Below are positions 50,832-59,467 of a stretch of 64,000 nt of DNA, piece after piece. Origin of the DNA: Methylobacter sp. (lineage in GTDB: Bacteria > Pseudomonadota > Gammaproteobacteria > Methylococcales > Methylomonadaceae); assembly GCA_023229605.1 (NCBI GenBank), contig JALNYY010000005.1, forward strand, positions 1 to 64,000, read 5' to 3'. The notes below the pieces were generated by a model, which was not told the DNA's origin, made no database searches, and was given only the letters and a program-made list of their open reading frames with translations. The stretch's first letter is position 1; each line of letters starts with the position of its first letter. The position numbers and the translations under genes are program-made.

Positions 50832-51428
50832 ATGATGATTCAAAAAATTAGAAAATTCTGTGTGTGTATCTGTATTGCATGTCTTTCGTTAACCAGTGGT
50901 TGTGCGACCAATCCTACTCAGAGCGTTCACTCCTCATGGACAGACTGCGCAACGGGGGCTCTTTTAGGTGGGTTGTTAGGTGCTGGAATAGGGCTAGCAA
51001 CGGGCGGTGGAAAGGGAGCCGCAATCGGCGGAGCTGCGGGGCTAGTTGGAGGCTGCGCTACTGGCTATATGATTTCGGAATACTTGAAACCTGAGGAAAA
51101 ACGCCAATATGATGCTAATTTAAGTAAAAACATGAGCAATACTCCGGTCAACGCTGGTGGCTCAAATGTTTGGCAAAGCCCCGATGGTTCCAAGCAAGTA
51201 TTGACGTCTTTTGACAAAGCATCATCTCTTAATCAAGCAATTACTATGACGGGGCGACCTAATGCAACCTTAAACCAAAACGTTCTTTCACGTTTACCGG
51301 CCAATCCGATTTGTAGGTCAGCGTCTAGGAAGTTTTTGGTTAACGGAACACAAGCAGAAGAAAAAGGTGTCAGTTGCCGCGACGCCAATGGGGATTGGGT
51401 TGATGTGATGAGTAAAACAACCGCTTAA
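50832..51428 (+). CDS. Glycine-zipper lipoprotein, last gene of the envelope operon
   Basis: This 198-residue protein has a signal with lipobox LTSGC at about 24. It then carries a glycine zipper (GALLGGLLGAGIGLATGGGKG and AAIGGAAGLVGG) of the kind found in outer-membrane-associated lipoproteins, and a C-terminal domain of about 110 residues with four Cys in the chain (VNGTQAEEKGVSCRDANGDW near the end resembles SH3-like surface-antigen tails). The glycine zipper could insert in, or line, a membrane. It ends the operon; an IS110-type element lies 108 bp downstream. Confidence 0.75.
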   Translation: MMIQKIRKFCVCICIACLSLTSGCATNPTQSVHSSWTDCATGALLGGLLGAGIGLATGGGKGAAIGGAAGLVGGCATGYMISEYLKPEEKRQYDANLSKNMSNTPVNAGGSNVWQSPDGSKQVLTSFDKASSLNQAITMTGRPNATLNQNVLSRLPANPICRSASRKFLVNGTQAEEKGVSCRDANGDWVDVMSKTTA

Positions 51429-51536
51429 TGGTCATTATATGATTTAGGTTATCGATATTTCGAATCCTGAATTCGCATAGACTATTAATCCCTCTCTCAA
51501 GAAGCTCATTTTAACTAGTTGATATAATTTGTATTT

Positions 51537-52868
51537 TTAAACGCCTTCGGGCACAGGAACCAATTGAAAACCAAATTTCTCTGCATGTTTAGTTAGGTTT
51601 TTAATGGCCCGTTGACGATATTTTTCTTCATAATGTTCTTGTCCTTGATCCACATAGTCTTCCCCTTTGGTGAGCATCGCATAAATCAACCGAGCCAGTT
51701 TATGGGCGCAAGCGGTGACGGCTTTGGCTTTGTCCATGCGGCCACAAAGTCTTCGGTAGTACGCTCCTAAAGCCGATTGGCTGGCGCGTAAATTTACCGC
51801 AGCCATTTTGAGTGCTTGCGCCGCACGGTTGGTGGTGCGACTCGTTGCTGCTGAGATTTTTTTACCTCCGGATATTTTTGTTCCAGGACACAATCCCAAC
51901 CACGAGGCAAAATGCTTGGCATCTTTAAATCGTGATAAGTCAGCATCGATTTCTGCCAACACCTTAAACGCGGTCGTCACATCAATGCCATCAATCCGCG
52001 TTAAATCCACACCGCACATTTGCATCAACAGCGTTCTGACATCAAAGTTCGGTGCATTTTTAGACTTGCCACCCCGCCGCTTGGGTTTCTCGGTTTTTAG
52101 GTCGTTGCGGGCAAGATCTTTGAGCATTTTTTCCAATTGTTGGTCACATTCCATGAGCTGCACAGCATAGGCATCATACAAGGCAACGGCCTGTTTAAGG
52201 GCGAATAAATGCTCTTCTCGCCAGTTGCCCTGCAAGGCTTTAGCGATTTCTTCCTCACTGGCTTTGATGTGATTATTACGGTATTTTGCCAAGACCTGTC
52301 CATCATATTCGCCTGCCAGAATGGCACGAATAATTTTCTGCCCCGTTTCGCCCACCACATCGGAAATCACTTCCGTCAACAACAGGTTCATTAGCAGTAG
52401 GGCTTTTTGAATATGCTGAATGTGCTTGGCTTGATTGCGAAGTAACATTTCTCTTAGCCGAGCTACCGCCCGTAATGCACAGAAGTCGCCCTGCGGCCGA
52501 AATGCACCCGATAGCAGGCCAAAACTCATCAACTGTTGTAACCACTGGCAATCCAGTACGTCCGATTTGCGCCCGGAAACATTTTTCACATGCCGCGCGT
52601 TGACCAGATAAACGGTAAATCCCCTTGATTCCAGTAACTCAAACAAAGGAATCCAATACACGCCGGTGGATTCCATCGCCACCGTATCTACGCCACACGC
52701 AGTCAACCAATCTGCTAGAGCATAAAGATCTTCGGTAAAGCTTAGAAATTCACGCACGGGTTGCTCGTTTCTGTCAGGCGGCACTGCCACGAAATGGCTG
52801 GATGAACCAATGTCGATACCCGCTGCGTTGGGATGGGTGAGTTCAAAATGATTCTTGATTTTGCTCAT
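51537..52868 (-). CDS. IS110-family transposase (DEDD recombinase)
   Basis: The start at 52868 follows a ggggga site and gives the normal opening MSKIKNHFELTHPNAAGIDIG; the frame extends to 53000 without support. The N-terminal RuvC-like DEDD domain shows Asp in GIDIGSSSHFVAV and Glu in VAMESTGVYWIPLFELL, then Asp in RKSDVLDCQWLQQL. The C-terminal Tnp_20 domain includes IDGIDVTTAFKVLAEI and FASWLGLCPGTKISGGKK, with the catalytic Ser region SAATSRTTNRAAQAL. It has 443 residues and appears intact. Confidence 0.93.
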   Translation of the reverse strand: MSKIKNHFELTHPNAAGIDIGSSSHFVAVPPDRNEQPVREFLSFTEDLYALADWLTACGVDTVAMESTGVYWIPLFELLESRGFTVYLVNARHVKNVSGRKSDVLDCQWLQQLMSFGLLSGAFRPQGDFCALRAVARLREMLLRNQAKHIQHIQKALLLMNLLLTEVISDVVGETGQKIIRAILAGEYDGQVLAKYRNNHIKASEEEIAKALQGNWREEHLFALKQAVALYDAYAVQLMECDQQLEKMLKDLARNDLKTEKPKRRGGKSKNAPNFDVRTLLMQMCGVDLTRIDGIDVTTAFKVLAEIDADLSRFKDAKHFASWLGLCPGTKISGGKKISAATSRTTNRAAQALKMAAVNLRASQSALGAYYRRLCGRMDKAKAVTACAHKLARLIYAMLTKGEDYVDQGQEHYEEKYRQRAIKNLTKHAEKFGFQLVPVPEGV

Positions 52869-53290
52869 AGCGATGTCCCCCCTATTAGAAAAAAGCCTAC
52901 ACCGCTGTGGAAACGTCTTATAAATCACTCTCTCAAACGGGATAATCAGGGAAACTGACTTCACCAATATCACCGACGTATTCCTAAACCACGCTAACAT
53001 TCGGGCGCGAACGCACCATTGGCTAATCGGTTTTTAGCGGTGTAAACTACCTTGCAATTGTATCACCGCACTTTGAGCTTCTTTAAAACACCTTCCGGCT
53101 TTAGGTGGTTACTTCGCTAACATTACGCTTGATAGCATGCAAGTGTCAGGCTTTGGTAATTTACTGATTTGCCCCCCATAGCGATATTATTATGATGTAA
53201 AACTGTTTGGGAAGAAGAGTTTATAGGCTGAATTTAAGACACTTCTAAAAATCGGTAACTGTCAGATATGAATTAGGCTATTCAAGCTCC
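52869..53290. other. Non-coding 5' flank of the IS110 transposase, candidate bridge-RNA region
   Basis: 422 bp without a gene. Established knowledge: IS110-group elements transcribe a structured bridge RNA from the non-coding end upstream of the transposase, with loops that pair to target and donor DNA. The sequence here has short self-complementary pieces, but I cannot fold it reliably by eye. Confidence 0.35.
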
Positions 53291-53770
53291 TTACTTCATT
53301 TTATTTTTAACTCGGGTTCCCGTCAGATAATCGAACCAGGGCCAAGTAACACACCAGTTCGCGTTACAGTTGCCACCGAGATGGTGGTCGTAATGCCAGC
53401 GCAAATGCCGTTTAGCCCAAGCCGGGTCAAGGTGGGCCTTGCGATGCTTGTAATAATAAAGCATTAAGGATATATACAGCGCACCGGTAAAGAGGGGGAA
53501 TAGCATAACCACCGGCACAGGCAGCAGTACAATGCCCGCCAATACAGCCAGCTCCTTGGTCTGGGCGTTCCATGTCGTTAAGTTTAAAGATTGGTAGCCG
53601 GGATCGAACATCGCGTTTTTGGCGCAAACAGCGTGATGTTCATACCAGTGATAAGCCCAGAAACTATGCCGATTTTGTCCCAGCTCGTGCAGAATATATT
53701 TATGCATCAGCCATTCACCCGCATTGGCATACAGTAAGCCTAAAATGAATTGAGCGGCTAAGCTAATCAT
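53291..53770 (-). CDS. Fatty acid hydroxylase-superfamily membrane protein
   Basis: This 159-residue integral membrane protein has the diiron histidine boxes of the sterol desaturase / carotene hydroxylase superfamily: HKYILH at about 23-28, HWYEHH at about 41-46, YKHRKAH at about 107-113 and HLRWHYDHH at about 122-130. Two hydrophobic segments lie between the boxes. Small members of this size include carotenoid beta-hydroxylases (CrtZ) and uncharacterised lipid hydroxylases; the substrate is unknown. Monocistronic, next to the IS110 element. Confidence 0.82.
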   Translation of the reverse strand: MISLAAQFILGLLYANAGEWLMHKYILHELGQNRHSFWAYHWYEHHAVCAKNAMFDPGYQSLNLTTWNAQTKELAVLAGIVLLPVPVVMLFPLFTGALYISLMLYYYKHRKAHLDPAWAKRHLRWHYDHHLGGNCNANWCVTWPWFDYLTGTRVKNKMK

Positions 53771-53991
53771 GGGTAAGGGGCATATGCGGTAATTAATCTA
53801 TTGGTATTAGCGGAATATAGTACGTCTGTTATTAAAATATTGCCGATAAAGCTTTCCAGATGGAGGTGCTAGATGATGCCGAATAGTGTGATCAAGCGGT
53901 CATCTTAGTGTCGGAGTACAAGATTTTCTTTTTTAGCGGGTGTAAAGTTGATAAAATCAGTGGGTTTTTCATTTATTGGGCGATTATCATC

Positions 53992-54315
53992 ATGAGCGTT
54001 ATAGAAAGAATCAAAGACCAGATTGAAAATAATCCGGTAGTTTTATATATGAAAGGGTCACCGGATTTTCCTCAATGTGGCTTTTCCGGACAGACGGTGC
54101 AAATATTAGAGGCCTGTCATGCCAAATATAAGCATGTTAATATTTTTGAGGACCCTGAGCTTCGCGAGGCGCTTAAAGAATACTCGAACTGGCCAACCTA
54201 TCCCCAGCTTTATGTCGGCGGCGAGTTAGTCGGCGGTTGCGATATTGTTACCGATCTTTACCAGAAGGGGGAATTGGCAAAGATGTTGGCTGCGGTTGGC
54301 GGTGTAGAAGAATAA
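53992..54315 (+). CDS. grxD: Monothiol glutaredoxin, Grx4 type
   Basis: This 107-residue CGFS glutaredoxin carries and delivers [2Fe-2S] clusters. The active site is FPQCGFSGQTVQIL, and the glutathione site includes WPTYPQLYVGGELVGGCDIV. The start at 53992 (MSVIERIKDQIENNPVVLYM) is the family start; an upstream GTG at 53908 only adds an unrelated extension. Followed by a 12-bp hairpin shared with the convergent rnt. Confidence 0.96.
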   Translation: MSVIERIKDQIENNPVVLYMKGSPDFPQCGFSGQTVQILEACHAKYKHVNIFEDPELREALKEYSNWPTYPQLYVGGELVGGCDIVTDLYQKGELAKMLAAVGGVEE

Positions 54316-54321
54316 TTGACT

Positions 54322-54363
54322 GCACACGGATGATGATTGAAAAGAACGGCGTCATCCGTGTGC
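54322..54363. terminator. Bidirectional hairpin between grxD and rnt
   Basis: Arms gcacacggatga (54322-54333) and tcatccgtgtgc (54352-54363), perfect over 12 bp, between convergent genes. Confidence 0.7.
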
Positions 54364-54375
54364 CGGTTTCCGCCA

Positions 54376-54999
54376 TCAACTATCGCGTGATTCCAGCTGC
54401 TTCCAGCGGTTGACTATCATGCAAAACAGTTCAGCCGTCTTTTCGGCGTCATAGAGCGCTGAATGCGCTTTTTCGTTATCCCAGTCCAATCCCGCTGCTT
54501 GAGCGATTTTCGCCAGCACGGTCTGTTGATAGACTAATCCCCCCAAAGTCGCGGTATCGAAGGTGCTGAACGGATGAAAAGGGCTGCGCTTTATTTGGGT
54601 TCTTTGAATGGCGGCATTCAAGAAGCCGATGTCGAAAGCAGGGTTATGGCCGACCAGAATTGCCCTGGTGCAGTTGTTGCGCTTGACTGCTTCTTTAATG
54701 GGTTTAAACAGCATGTGCAGCGCGTCTTTTTCATCAATAGCCATGCGGAACGGGTGGTGTGGATCGATCTTGTTAAACTTGAGGGCGGCTTCGTCCAGCT
54801 CGGCATTTTTAAACGGAATGACGTGCGTGGTATAGCGTTCGGTAATTTCCAGGTCGCCATTACCGTTAAGCTCGGTAATAACCGCCGCAATTTCCAGCAA
54901 TGCATTTTTTTTGGGATTAAATCCGGCCGTTTCTATATCAATGACTACCGGGAGGAAGCCTCGGAAACGTTTGTCTAGGGGAATTGCGGGTGTATCCAT
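54376..54999 (-). CDS. rnt: Ribonuclease T
   Basis: This 207-residue DEDDh exonuclease trims tRNA and other stable RNA 3' ends. Exo I is LPVVIDIETAGFNPKKNALLE (Asp, Glu). Exo II is VGHNPAFDIGFLNAA, and exo III is AHSALYDAEKTAELF with the catalytic His. The placement next to grxD is conserved in many gammaproteobacteria. Confidence 0.95.
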   Translation of the reverse strand: MDTPAIPLDKRFRGFLPVVIDIETAGFNPKKNALLEIAAVITELNGNGDLEITERYTTHVIPFKNAELDEAALKFNKIDPHHPFRMAIDEKDALHMLFKPIKEAVKRNNCTRAILVGHNPAFDIGFLNAAIQRTQIKRSPFHPFSTFDTATLGGLVYQQTVLAKIAQAAGLDWDNEKAHSALYDAEKTAELFCMIVNRWKQLESRDS

Positions 55000-55112
55000 T
55001 TGTGAATTATGCCAAGATGTGTCGAAATGATGAGGAATAAATACGGCGATTTATGGTATGTTACGCGAAAATCTATTCATTATAAAAATAATAGCGTTGT
55101 GGAGAAGATGTA

Positions 55113-55874
55113 ATGCAACAGAAAAAATTAATGACCCAATTTGTATGTCTTGTTTTATTGAGTGCATTGGGAGGATGCGCAACTACTGCGAAAGATCCCC
55201 AAGATCCATTCGAAGGGTGGAATAGGGGGGTGCAGACGTTTAACGATAATCTTGATAAGTATGCGATGAAGCCGGTCGCTAAAGGTTATCGTTGGATAAC
55301 GCCAACGTTTGTTGATCGCGGCATAACTAATTTTTTCAGTAATATCAATGATATTGGTGTAACCATCAATGACTTGTTACAATTCAAGATTGAACAAACC
55401 GGCATGGACGGATCGCGATTTCTCGTGAATACTGTAGCAGGTCTTGCCGGTTTTATCGATGTCGCAGAGATGGTCGATTTGCCCAGACATAATGAAGATT
55501 TTGATCAAACCATGGGCGTTTGGGGGGTGCCGACAGGCCCTTATCTGGTGCTGCCGTTTTTCGGGCCAAGTTCTCCCCGAGGCGTGGGCGGTCTGATCGG
55601 CGATGCGGCGATGAATCCGATCAGCTATCTTGATAACGGTATTATTACCGGCAGCCTGTTTGCGTTGAATGCCGTCGACCAGCGCGCAGACAATTTGAGT
55701 ACTGAAAGAATTGCAACGGAAGCGGCTGTAGACCGGTATAGTTTTTTTAAGAGCGCCTATTTTCAACAGCGTGAATATTTGATTCACGATGGCAATATGC
55801 CGGAAGGATCGGAGCTGTGGGATATTGATGAGGACTTTAATAAGGATAATTTGGGGCCTGTTAAGCCTTATTAA
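55113..55874 (+). CDS. mlaA: Outer-membrane phospholipid-trafficking lipoprotein MlaA (VacJ)
   Basis: This 253-residue lipoprotein forms a ring that removes misplaced phospholipid from the outer leaflet. The signal ends in the lipobox LGGC. Family segments are DPFEGWNRGVQTFNDNLDKY, FFSNINDIGVTINDLLQFK and GPYLVLPFFGPSSPRGVGG. The C-terminus is of normal length. The other mla genes are not in the window. Confidence 0.95.
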   Translation: MQQKKLMTQFVCLVLLSALGGCATTAKDPQDPFEGWNRGVQTFNDNLDKYAMKPVAKGYRWITPTFVDRGITNFFSNINDIGVTINDLLQFKIEQTGMDGSRFLVNTVAGLAGFIDVAEMVDLPRHNEDFDQTMGVWGVPTGPYLVLPFFGPSSPRGVGGLIGDAAMNPISYLDNGIITGSLFALNAVDQRADNLSTERIATEAAVDRYSFFKSAYFQQREYLIHDGNMPEGSELWDIDEDFNKDNLGPVKPY

Positions 55875-55894
55875 TCTGTATCTTTAAGAACCCG

Positions 55895-55930
55895 AAGGGT
55901 CGGTGGTTATATGTCTCCGACCCTTTTTTA
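55895..55930. terminator. Terminator between mlaA and pyrC
   Basis: Stem aagggtcgg (55895-55903) / ccgaccctt (55917-55925) followed by T's; 20 bp after the mlaA stop and 16 bp before the end of the convergent pyrC. Confidence 0.85.
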
Positions 55931-55945
55931 TGGACAATAGTCAGA

Positions 55946-56977
55946 TTATTGCAGTTTCCAGGACAATTCTTCATTCGCTTTGAGCGGCGTGATCGACAAA
56001 CCGTTCTCTCCGTAAGCCGGCGGCACTTTCCAGGCGGTTTTTTCCAGAGTCACTGCGCCCGAATTTCTGGGCAGCCGGTAAAAATCGGCGCCGTAAAAAC
56101 TGGCGAATCCTTCCAGTTTATCCAGTGCGTCCGCCCGTTCGAATGCTTCCGCGTAGAGTTCCAGAGCCGCATATGCGCTGTAACAGCCGGCGCAACCGCA
56201 GGCGGTTTCTTTTAATGTAGTCTGATGCGGCGCACTGTCTGTCCCCAGAAAGAATTTCGGACTGCCGCTGGTCGCGGCCTCGACCAATGCCAGGCGATGA
56301 GACTCGCGTTTAATAATCGGCAGGCAGTAATAGTGCGGCCTGATGCCGCCTGCCAGCAGCGCATTGCGGTTAAACAGCAGATGCTGGGGGGTGATGGTTG
56401 CGGCAATATTGGCGCCGGAAGCCAATACAAACTGCACGGCCTCAGCCGTGGTCACATGCTCGACCACGATGCGCAAACCAGGGAAATTTTTAGCGATGTC
56501 GGTGAGGCAGGTATCGACAAACACCCGTTCCCGGTCGAAAATATCGCAAGCGTCATCGGTCACTTCGCCATGAATCAGCAACGGGATGTCGTGGCGTTCC
56601 ATTGCCGCCAATAATGGATAAACAGCCTTGATGTCGGCAACGCCGGAATCGGAATTGGTGGTGGCGCCTGCCGGGTAAAGTTTAAAGGCATGGATATGTT
56701 CGGATTCGGCGGCTTTTTTGATTTCAGCCGTTGTCGTCGAACCGGTCAGGTAAAGCGTCATCAGCGGCGTAAAATCCAGGCCGGCTGGAACCGCTTGCAG
56801 GATTTCTTCCCGATAAGCCAAGGCCTGGGCCACCGCAGTAACAGGCGGCTTGAGGTTGGGCATGATGATGGCGCGGGCAAATTGCCGGGCGGTATGCGGC
56901 ATGACGGTTTTTAAAACTGAGCCGTTTCTGACATGTAAATGCCAGTCATCCGGCTTTGTGATGGTTAATGTTTTCAT
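55946..56977 (-). CDS. pyrC: Dihydroorotase
   Basis: This zinc amidohydrolase closes carbamoyl-aspartate to dihydroorotate in pyrimidine synthesis. The metal motif is DDWHLHVRNG (HxH). The carbamylated Lys is in HAFKLYPAGATTNSDSGV, and metal His residues are in LLIHGEVTD and VEHVTTAEAV. The catalytic Asp region is FLGTDSAPHQ. It has 343 residues, the E. coli-type class. Confidence 0.96.
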   Translation of the reverse strand: MKTLTITKPDDWHLHVRNGSVLKTVMPHTARQFARAIIMPNLKPPVTAVAQALAYREEILQAVPAGLDFTPLMTLYLTGSTTTAEIKKAAESEHIHAFKLYPAGATTNSDSGVADIKAVYPLLAAMERHDIPLLIHGEVTDDACDIFDRERVFVDTCLTDIAKNFPGLRIVVEHVTTAEAVQFVLASGANIAATITPQHLLFNRNALLAGGIRPHYYCLPIIKRESHRLALVEAATSGSPKFFLGTDSAPHQTTLKETACGCAGCYSAYAALELYAEAFERADALDKLEGFASFYGADFYRLPRNSGAVTLEKTAWKVPPAYGENGLSITPLKANEELSWKLQ

Positions 56978-57083
56978 TATTGAAGTTAAATTCTGTAAAA
57001 TAGGCGGTTATTTTATAGTAAGTGCCTTGAAAAATTAAACACAGCACTTATCGTGGTTATTATTTTTGTTATCGGAGCGGTAA

Positions 57084-57359
57084 ATGCCAATATACGAGTA
57101 CCAATGTCAATCATGCGGCCATGAGCATGAAGCTTTACAAAAACTCAGCGCTGAGCCTCTAGTTGTATGTCCCGCCTGTAGCAAGCCGGAATTGATGAAA
57201 AAGATTTCTGCGGCGGGATTCAGGTTAAAAGGCAGCGGCTGGTATGAAACTGATTTTAAGAGCGGCGCCAAGAAGAATGTGGCAGGCGAGGCGAGTTGTT
57301 CCAGTTCCGCATCGTCCTCCGGCGGTTGCCCAGGCGGCGGCTGCACTAAAAGCCATTAA
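57084..57359 (+). CDS. FmdB-family zinc-ribbon protein
   Basis: This 91-residue protein starts MPIYEYQCQSCGHEHEALQK, the FmdB/CxxC_CxxC zinc ribbon, with the second pair in VVCPACSKPEL. The tail is Ser/Gly/Cys-rich (SSSGGCPGGGCTKSH). In many proteobacteria it precedes aspS, as here (102 bp). Proposed as a regulatory or ribosome-associated factor; the function is not established. Confidence 0.92.
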   Translation: MPIYEYQCQSCGHEHEALQKLSAEPLVVCPACSKPELMKKISAAGFRLKGSGWYETDFKSGAKKNVAGEASCSSSASSSGGCPGGGCTKSH

Positions 57360-57461
57360 TAATCAAAGCAGGCGAAGGGCAAAAGGCAAAAGGCGAAAAA
57401 AGCACGTTTTTGCCTTGAGCCTTTCGCCTTTTACCTTAACTTCAATCAACAGGGAAAATTT

Positions 57462-59252
57462 ATGCGTACTCACAAGTGCGGAGAATTAAACACACAACAG
57501 CTAGGTGAAACGGTTTCAATCTGCGGCTGGGTGCATAGACGCAGAGACCACGGCGGCGTTATTTTTATCGACTTGAGAGACCGCGCCGGATTGGTCCAGG
57601 TCGTAGTCGATCCCGACGTGGCTGAAACTTTCGCGACGGCAGAAAGTGTCCGCAGTGAATATGTATTACAAATTACCGGACTGGTCCGCGACCGTCCCGA
57701 AGGCACGGTTAACGTCAACATGCATTCCGGCGCGATTGAGATACTGGCTAAAAACATCGTCGTGCTGAATGAGTCCGAAACCCCGCCGTTCCCGGTCGAA
57801 AGCGAGATCGAGGTCAACGAGGAGCTGCGTTTGCGCTATCGATATATCGACCTGCGCCGCACCGAGATGCAGGAAAAGATGAAAGTGCGCCGCGATGTGA
57901 CGCGGGTTTTACGGAATTTCCTCGACGACAACGAGTTTTTCGAGATTGAAACGCCTTACTTGACTAAAGCCACACCGGAAGGCGCGCGCGATTACATCGT
58001 GCCGAGCCGAACCCACGAAAATTCGTTTTTCGCGCTGCCGCAATCGCCGCAATTGTACAAACAAATACTGATGGTGGCGGGCATGGACCGCTATTACCAA
58101 GTCGTGCGTTGTTTCCGCGATGAAGACTTGCGCGCCGACCGTCAGCCTGAGTTCACCCAGTTGGATATCGAAACTTCGTTCATGGATGAAAACGAAATCA
58201 TGCACATCATGGAGGAAATGATCCGTCAGTTGTTCATCAAAGTGATCGGCGTGAATCTGGGCGACAAATTCCCGCGCATGACTCATCAGGAAGCCATATC
58301 GCGCTACGGCATCGATCGTCCCGATTTGCGGATTCCGCTGGAATTGGTCGACATTGCCGAGGACATGAAAGACGTCGATTTCCAAGTTTTCTCGGCGCCT
58401 GCCAACGATCCGAAAGGCCGCGTCGTCGCGATGCGCGTACCGAATGGTGGCGAATTAAGCCGCAAAGACATCGATGCGTTAACCAAGTATGTCAGCATTT
58501 ACGGCGCAAGAGGTTTGGCCTATATCAAGGTCAACGATCTCGCCGCCGGTATCGACGGCTTGCAATCGCCTATCGTAAAATTCGCCCCTGCCGAGGTATG
58601 GGACAGCGTATTGGCCAAAACCGGCGCGCAAAACGGCGACTTGATCTTCTTCGGTGCGGATAAAGCCGGCATCGTTAATGAAGCGATGGGCGCGTTGCGG
58701 GTCAAGTTGGGACATGATTTGAACCTGCTGCAAGGCGATTGGAAACCGGTTTGGGTCGTCGACTTCCCGATGTTCGATTGGGATGAGAAAACCAACCGCT
58801 ACAACGCGATCCATCACCCGTTCACCGCGCCAAGCTGCTCGGTCGAAGAACTGGTAGCGAATCCTGGCGCGGCATTATCGCGCGCTTACGATTTGGTGTT
58901 GAACGGCACCGAAGTCGGCGGCGGTTCGATTCGTATCAACCGCACAGCTATGCAGCAAACCGTGCTGGAAATTTTAGGCATAGGCGAAGACGAAGCCAGG
59001 GAAAAATTCGGCTTCCTACTGGATGCATTGAAATACGGCGCGCCTCCGCATGGCGGTTTGGCTTTCGGCCTTGATCGTCTGGTTATGCTGATGACCGGAT
59101 CAACGTCTATTCGCGACGTGATTGCTTTCCCCAAGACCCAATCGGCGGCTTGTCCTTTGGTCAGCGCACCGGCGGTCGTTACCGATGAGCAGTTGAAGGA
59201 GCTGGGTATTCGCTTGATTAAGCCTGCGGGAAAAGAGAAAGTTAAGGACTGA
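57462..59252 (+). CDS. aspS: Aspartyl-tRNA synthetase
   Basis: This class IIb synthetase has 596 residues. The N-terminal OB fold for the anticodon is VSICGWVHRRRDHGGVIFID. Motif 2 is YYQVVRCFRDEDLRADRQPE, the bacterial GAD insertion sits in the middle, and motif 3 is GGLAFGLDRLVMLMTG. The non-discriminating or discriminating type cannot be settled by eye. A short slippage-like purine stretch with a hairpin (57370-57437) lies between fmdB and aspS. Confidence 0.97.
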   Translation: MRTHKCGELNTQQLGETVSICGWVHRRRDHGGVIFIDLRDRAGLVQVVVDPDVAETFATAESVRSEYVLQITGLVRDRPEGTVNVNMHSGAIEILAKNIVVLNESETPPFPVESEIEVNEELRLRYRYIDLRRTEMQEKMKVRRDVTRVLRNFLDDNEFFEIETPYLTKATPEGARDYIVPSRTHENSFFALPQSPQLYKQILMVAGMDRYYQVVRCFRDEDLRADRQPEFTQLDIETSFMDENEIMHIMEEMIRQLFIKVIGVNLGDKFPRMTHQEAISRYGIDRPDLRIPLELVDIAEDMKDVDFQVFSAPANDPKGRVVAMRVPNGGELSRKDIDALTKYVSIYGARGLAYIKVNDLAAGIDGLQSPIVKFAPAEVWDSVLAKTGAQNGDLIFFGADKAGIVNEAMGALRVKLGHDLNLLQGDWKPVWVVDFPMFDWDEKTNRYNAIHHPFTAPSCSVEELVANPGAALSRAYDLVLNGTEVGGGSIRINRTAMQQTVLEILGIGEDEAREKFGFLLDALKYGAPPHGGLAFGLDRLVMLMTGSTSIRDVIAFPKTQSAACPLVSAPAVVTDEQLKELGIRLIKPAGKEKVKD

Positions 59253-59264
59253 AAGCCTTCAAGC

Positions 59265-59288
59265 CGGATGGGGTATGTGCCCCATCCG
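59265..59288. repeat. Short palindromic repeat after aspS
   Basis: Arms cggatgggg (59265-59273) and ccccatccg (59280-59288). The flanking aagccggatgggg is shared with the repeats at 11986 and 12898, so it is a shortened relative of that family. It probably ends the aspS transcript. Confidence 0.65.
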
Positions 59289-59329
59289 AAACAAATTAGG
59301 AGTGGATTGCAAATCCAATACCGTTAGCC

Positions 59330-59411
59330 GTAGGAGCAGGCCATGCCCGCGATGAGAGGAGGACGATTTATAAATCTCTGTCCTAATATCGCGGGCATGG
59401 CCCGCTCCTAC
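59330..59411. repeat. Long inverted repeat, 24-bp arms
   Basis: The arm at 59330-59353 (gtaggagcaggccatgcccg and on to cgat) is complementary to 59388-59411 with one mismatch; the loop is 34 bp. By recollection this gtaggagcgggccatgcccg palindrome is common in Methylococcales intergenic regions. Confidence 0.75.
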
Positions 59412-59467
59412 ATCGGCATTGGTACCCCTCCAGACTAAATAATTGCGACATTCAGAGCAAAGCAGAC

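Larger units (their letters stand above)
51430..53290 (-). mobile_element. IS110-family element (boundaries approximate)
   Basis: The element contains one transposase gene and non-coding flanks of about 100 bp on the 3' side and up to 420 bp on the 5' side. IS110-family elements lack long terminal inverted repeats and usually make no target duplication, so I cannot fix the ends by eye. The long 5' flank (52869 to about 53270) is where IS110-group elements encode their bridge RNA. Confidence 0.55.

Noticed and set aside
57370..57437. Purine-rich stretch with a hairpin before aspS, considered as a T-box or attenuator
   Set aside because: It lacks T-box elements and a leader peptide. The aaaggc/gcctt pieces look like slippage repeats around a simple stem.
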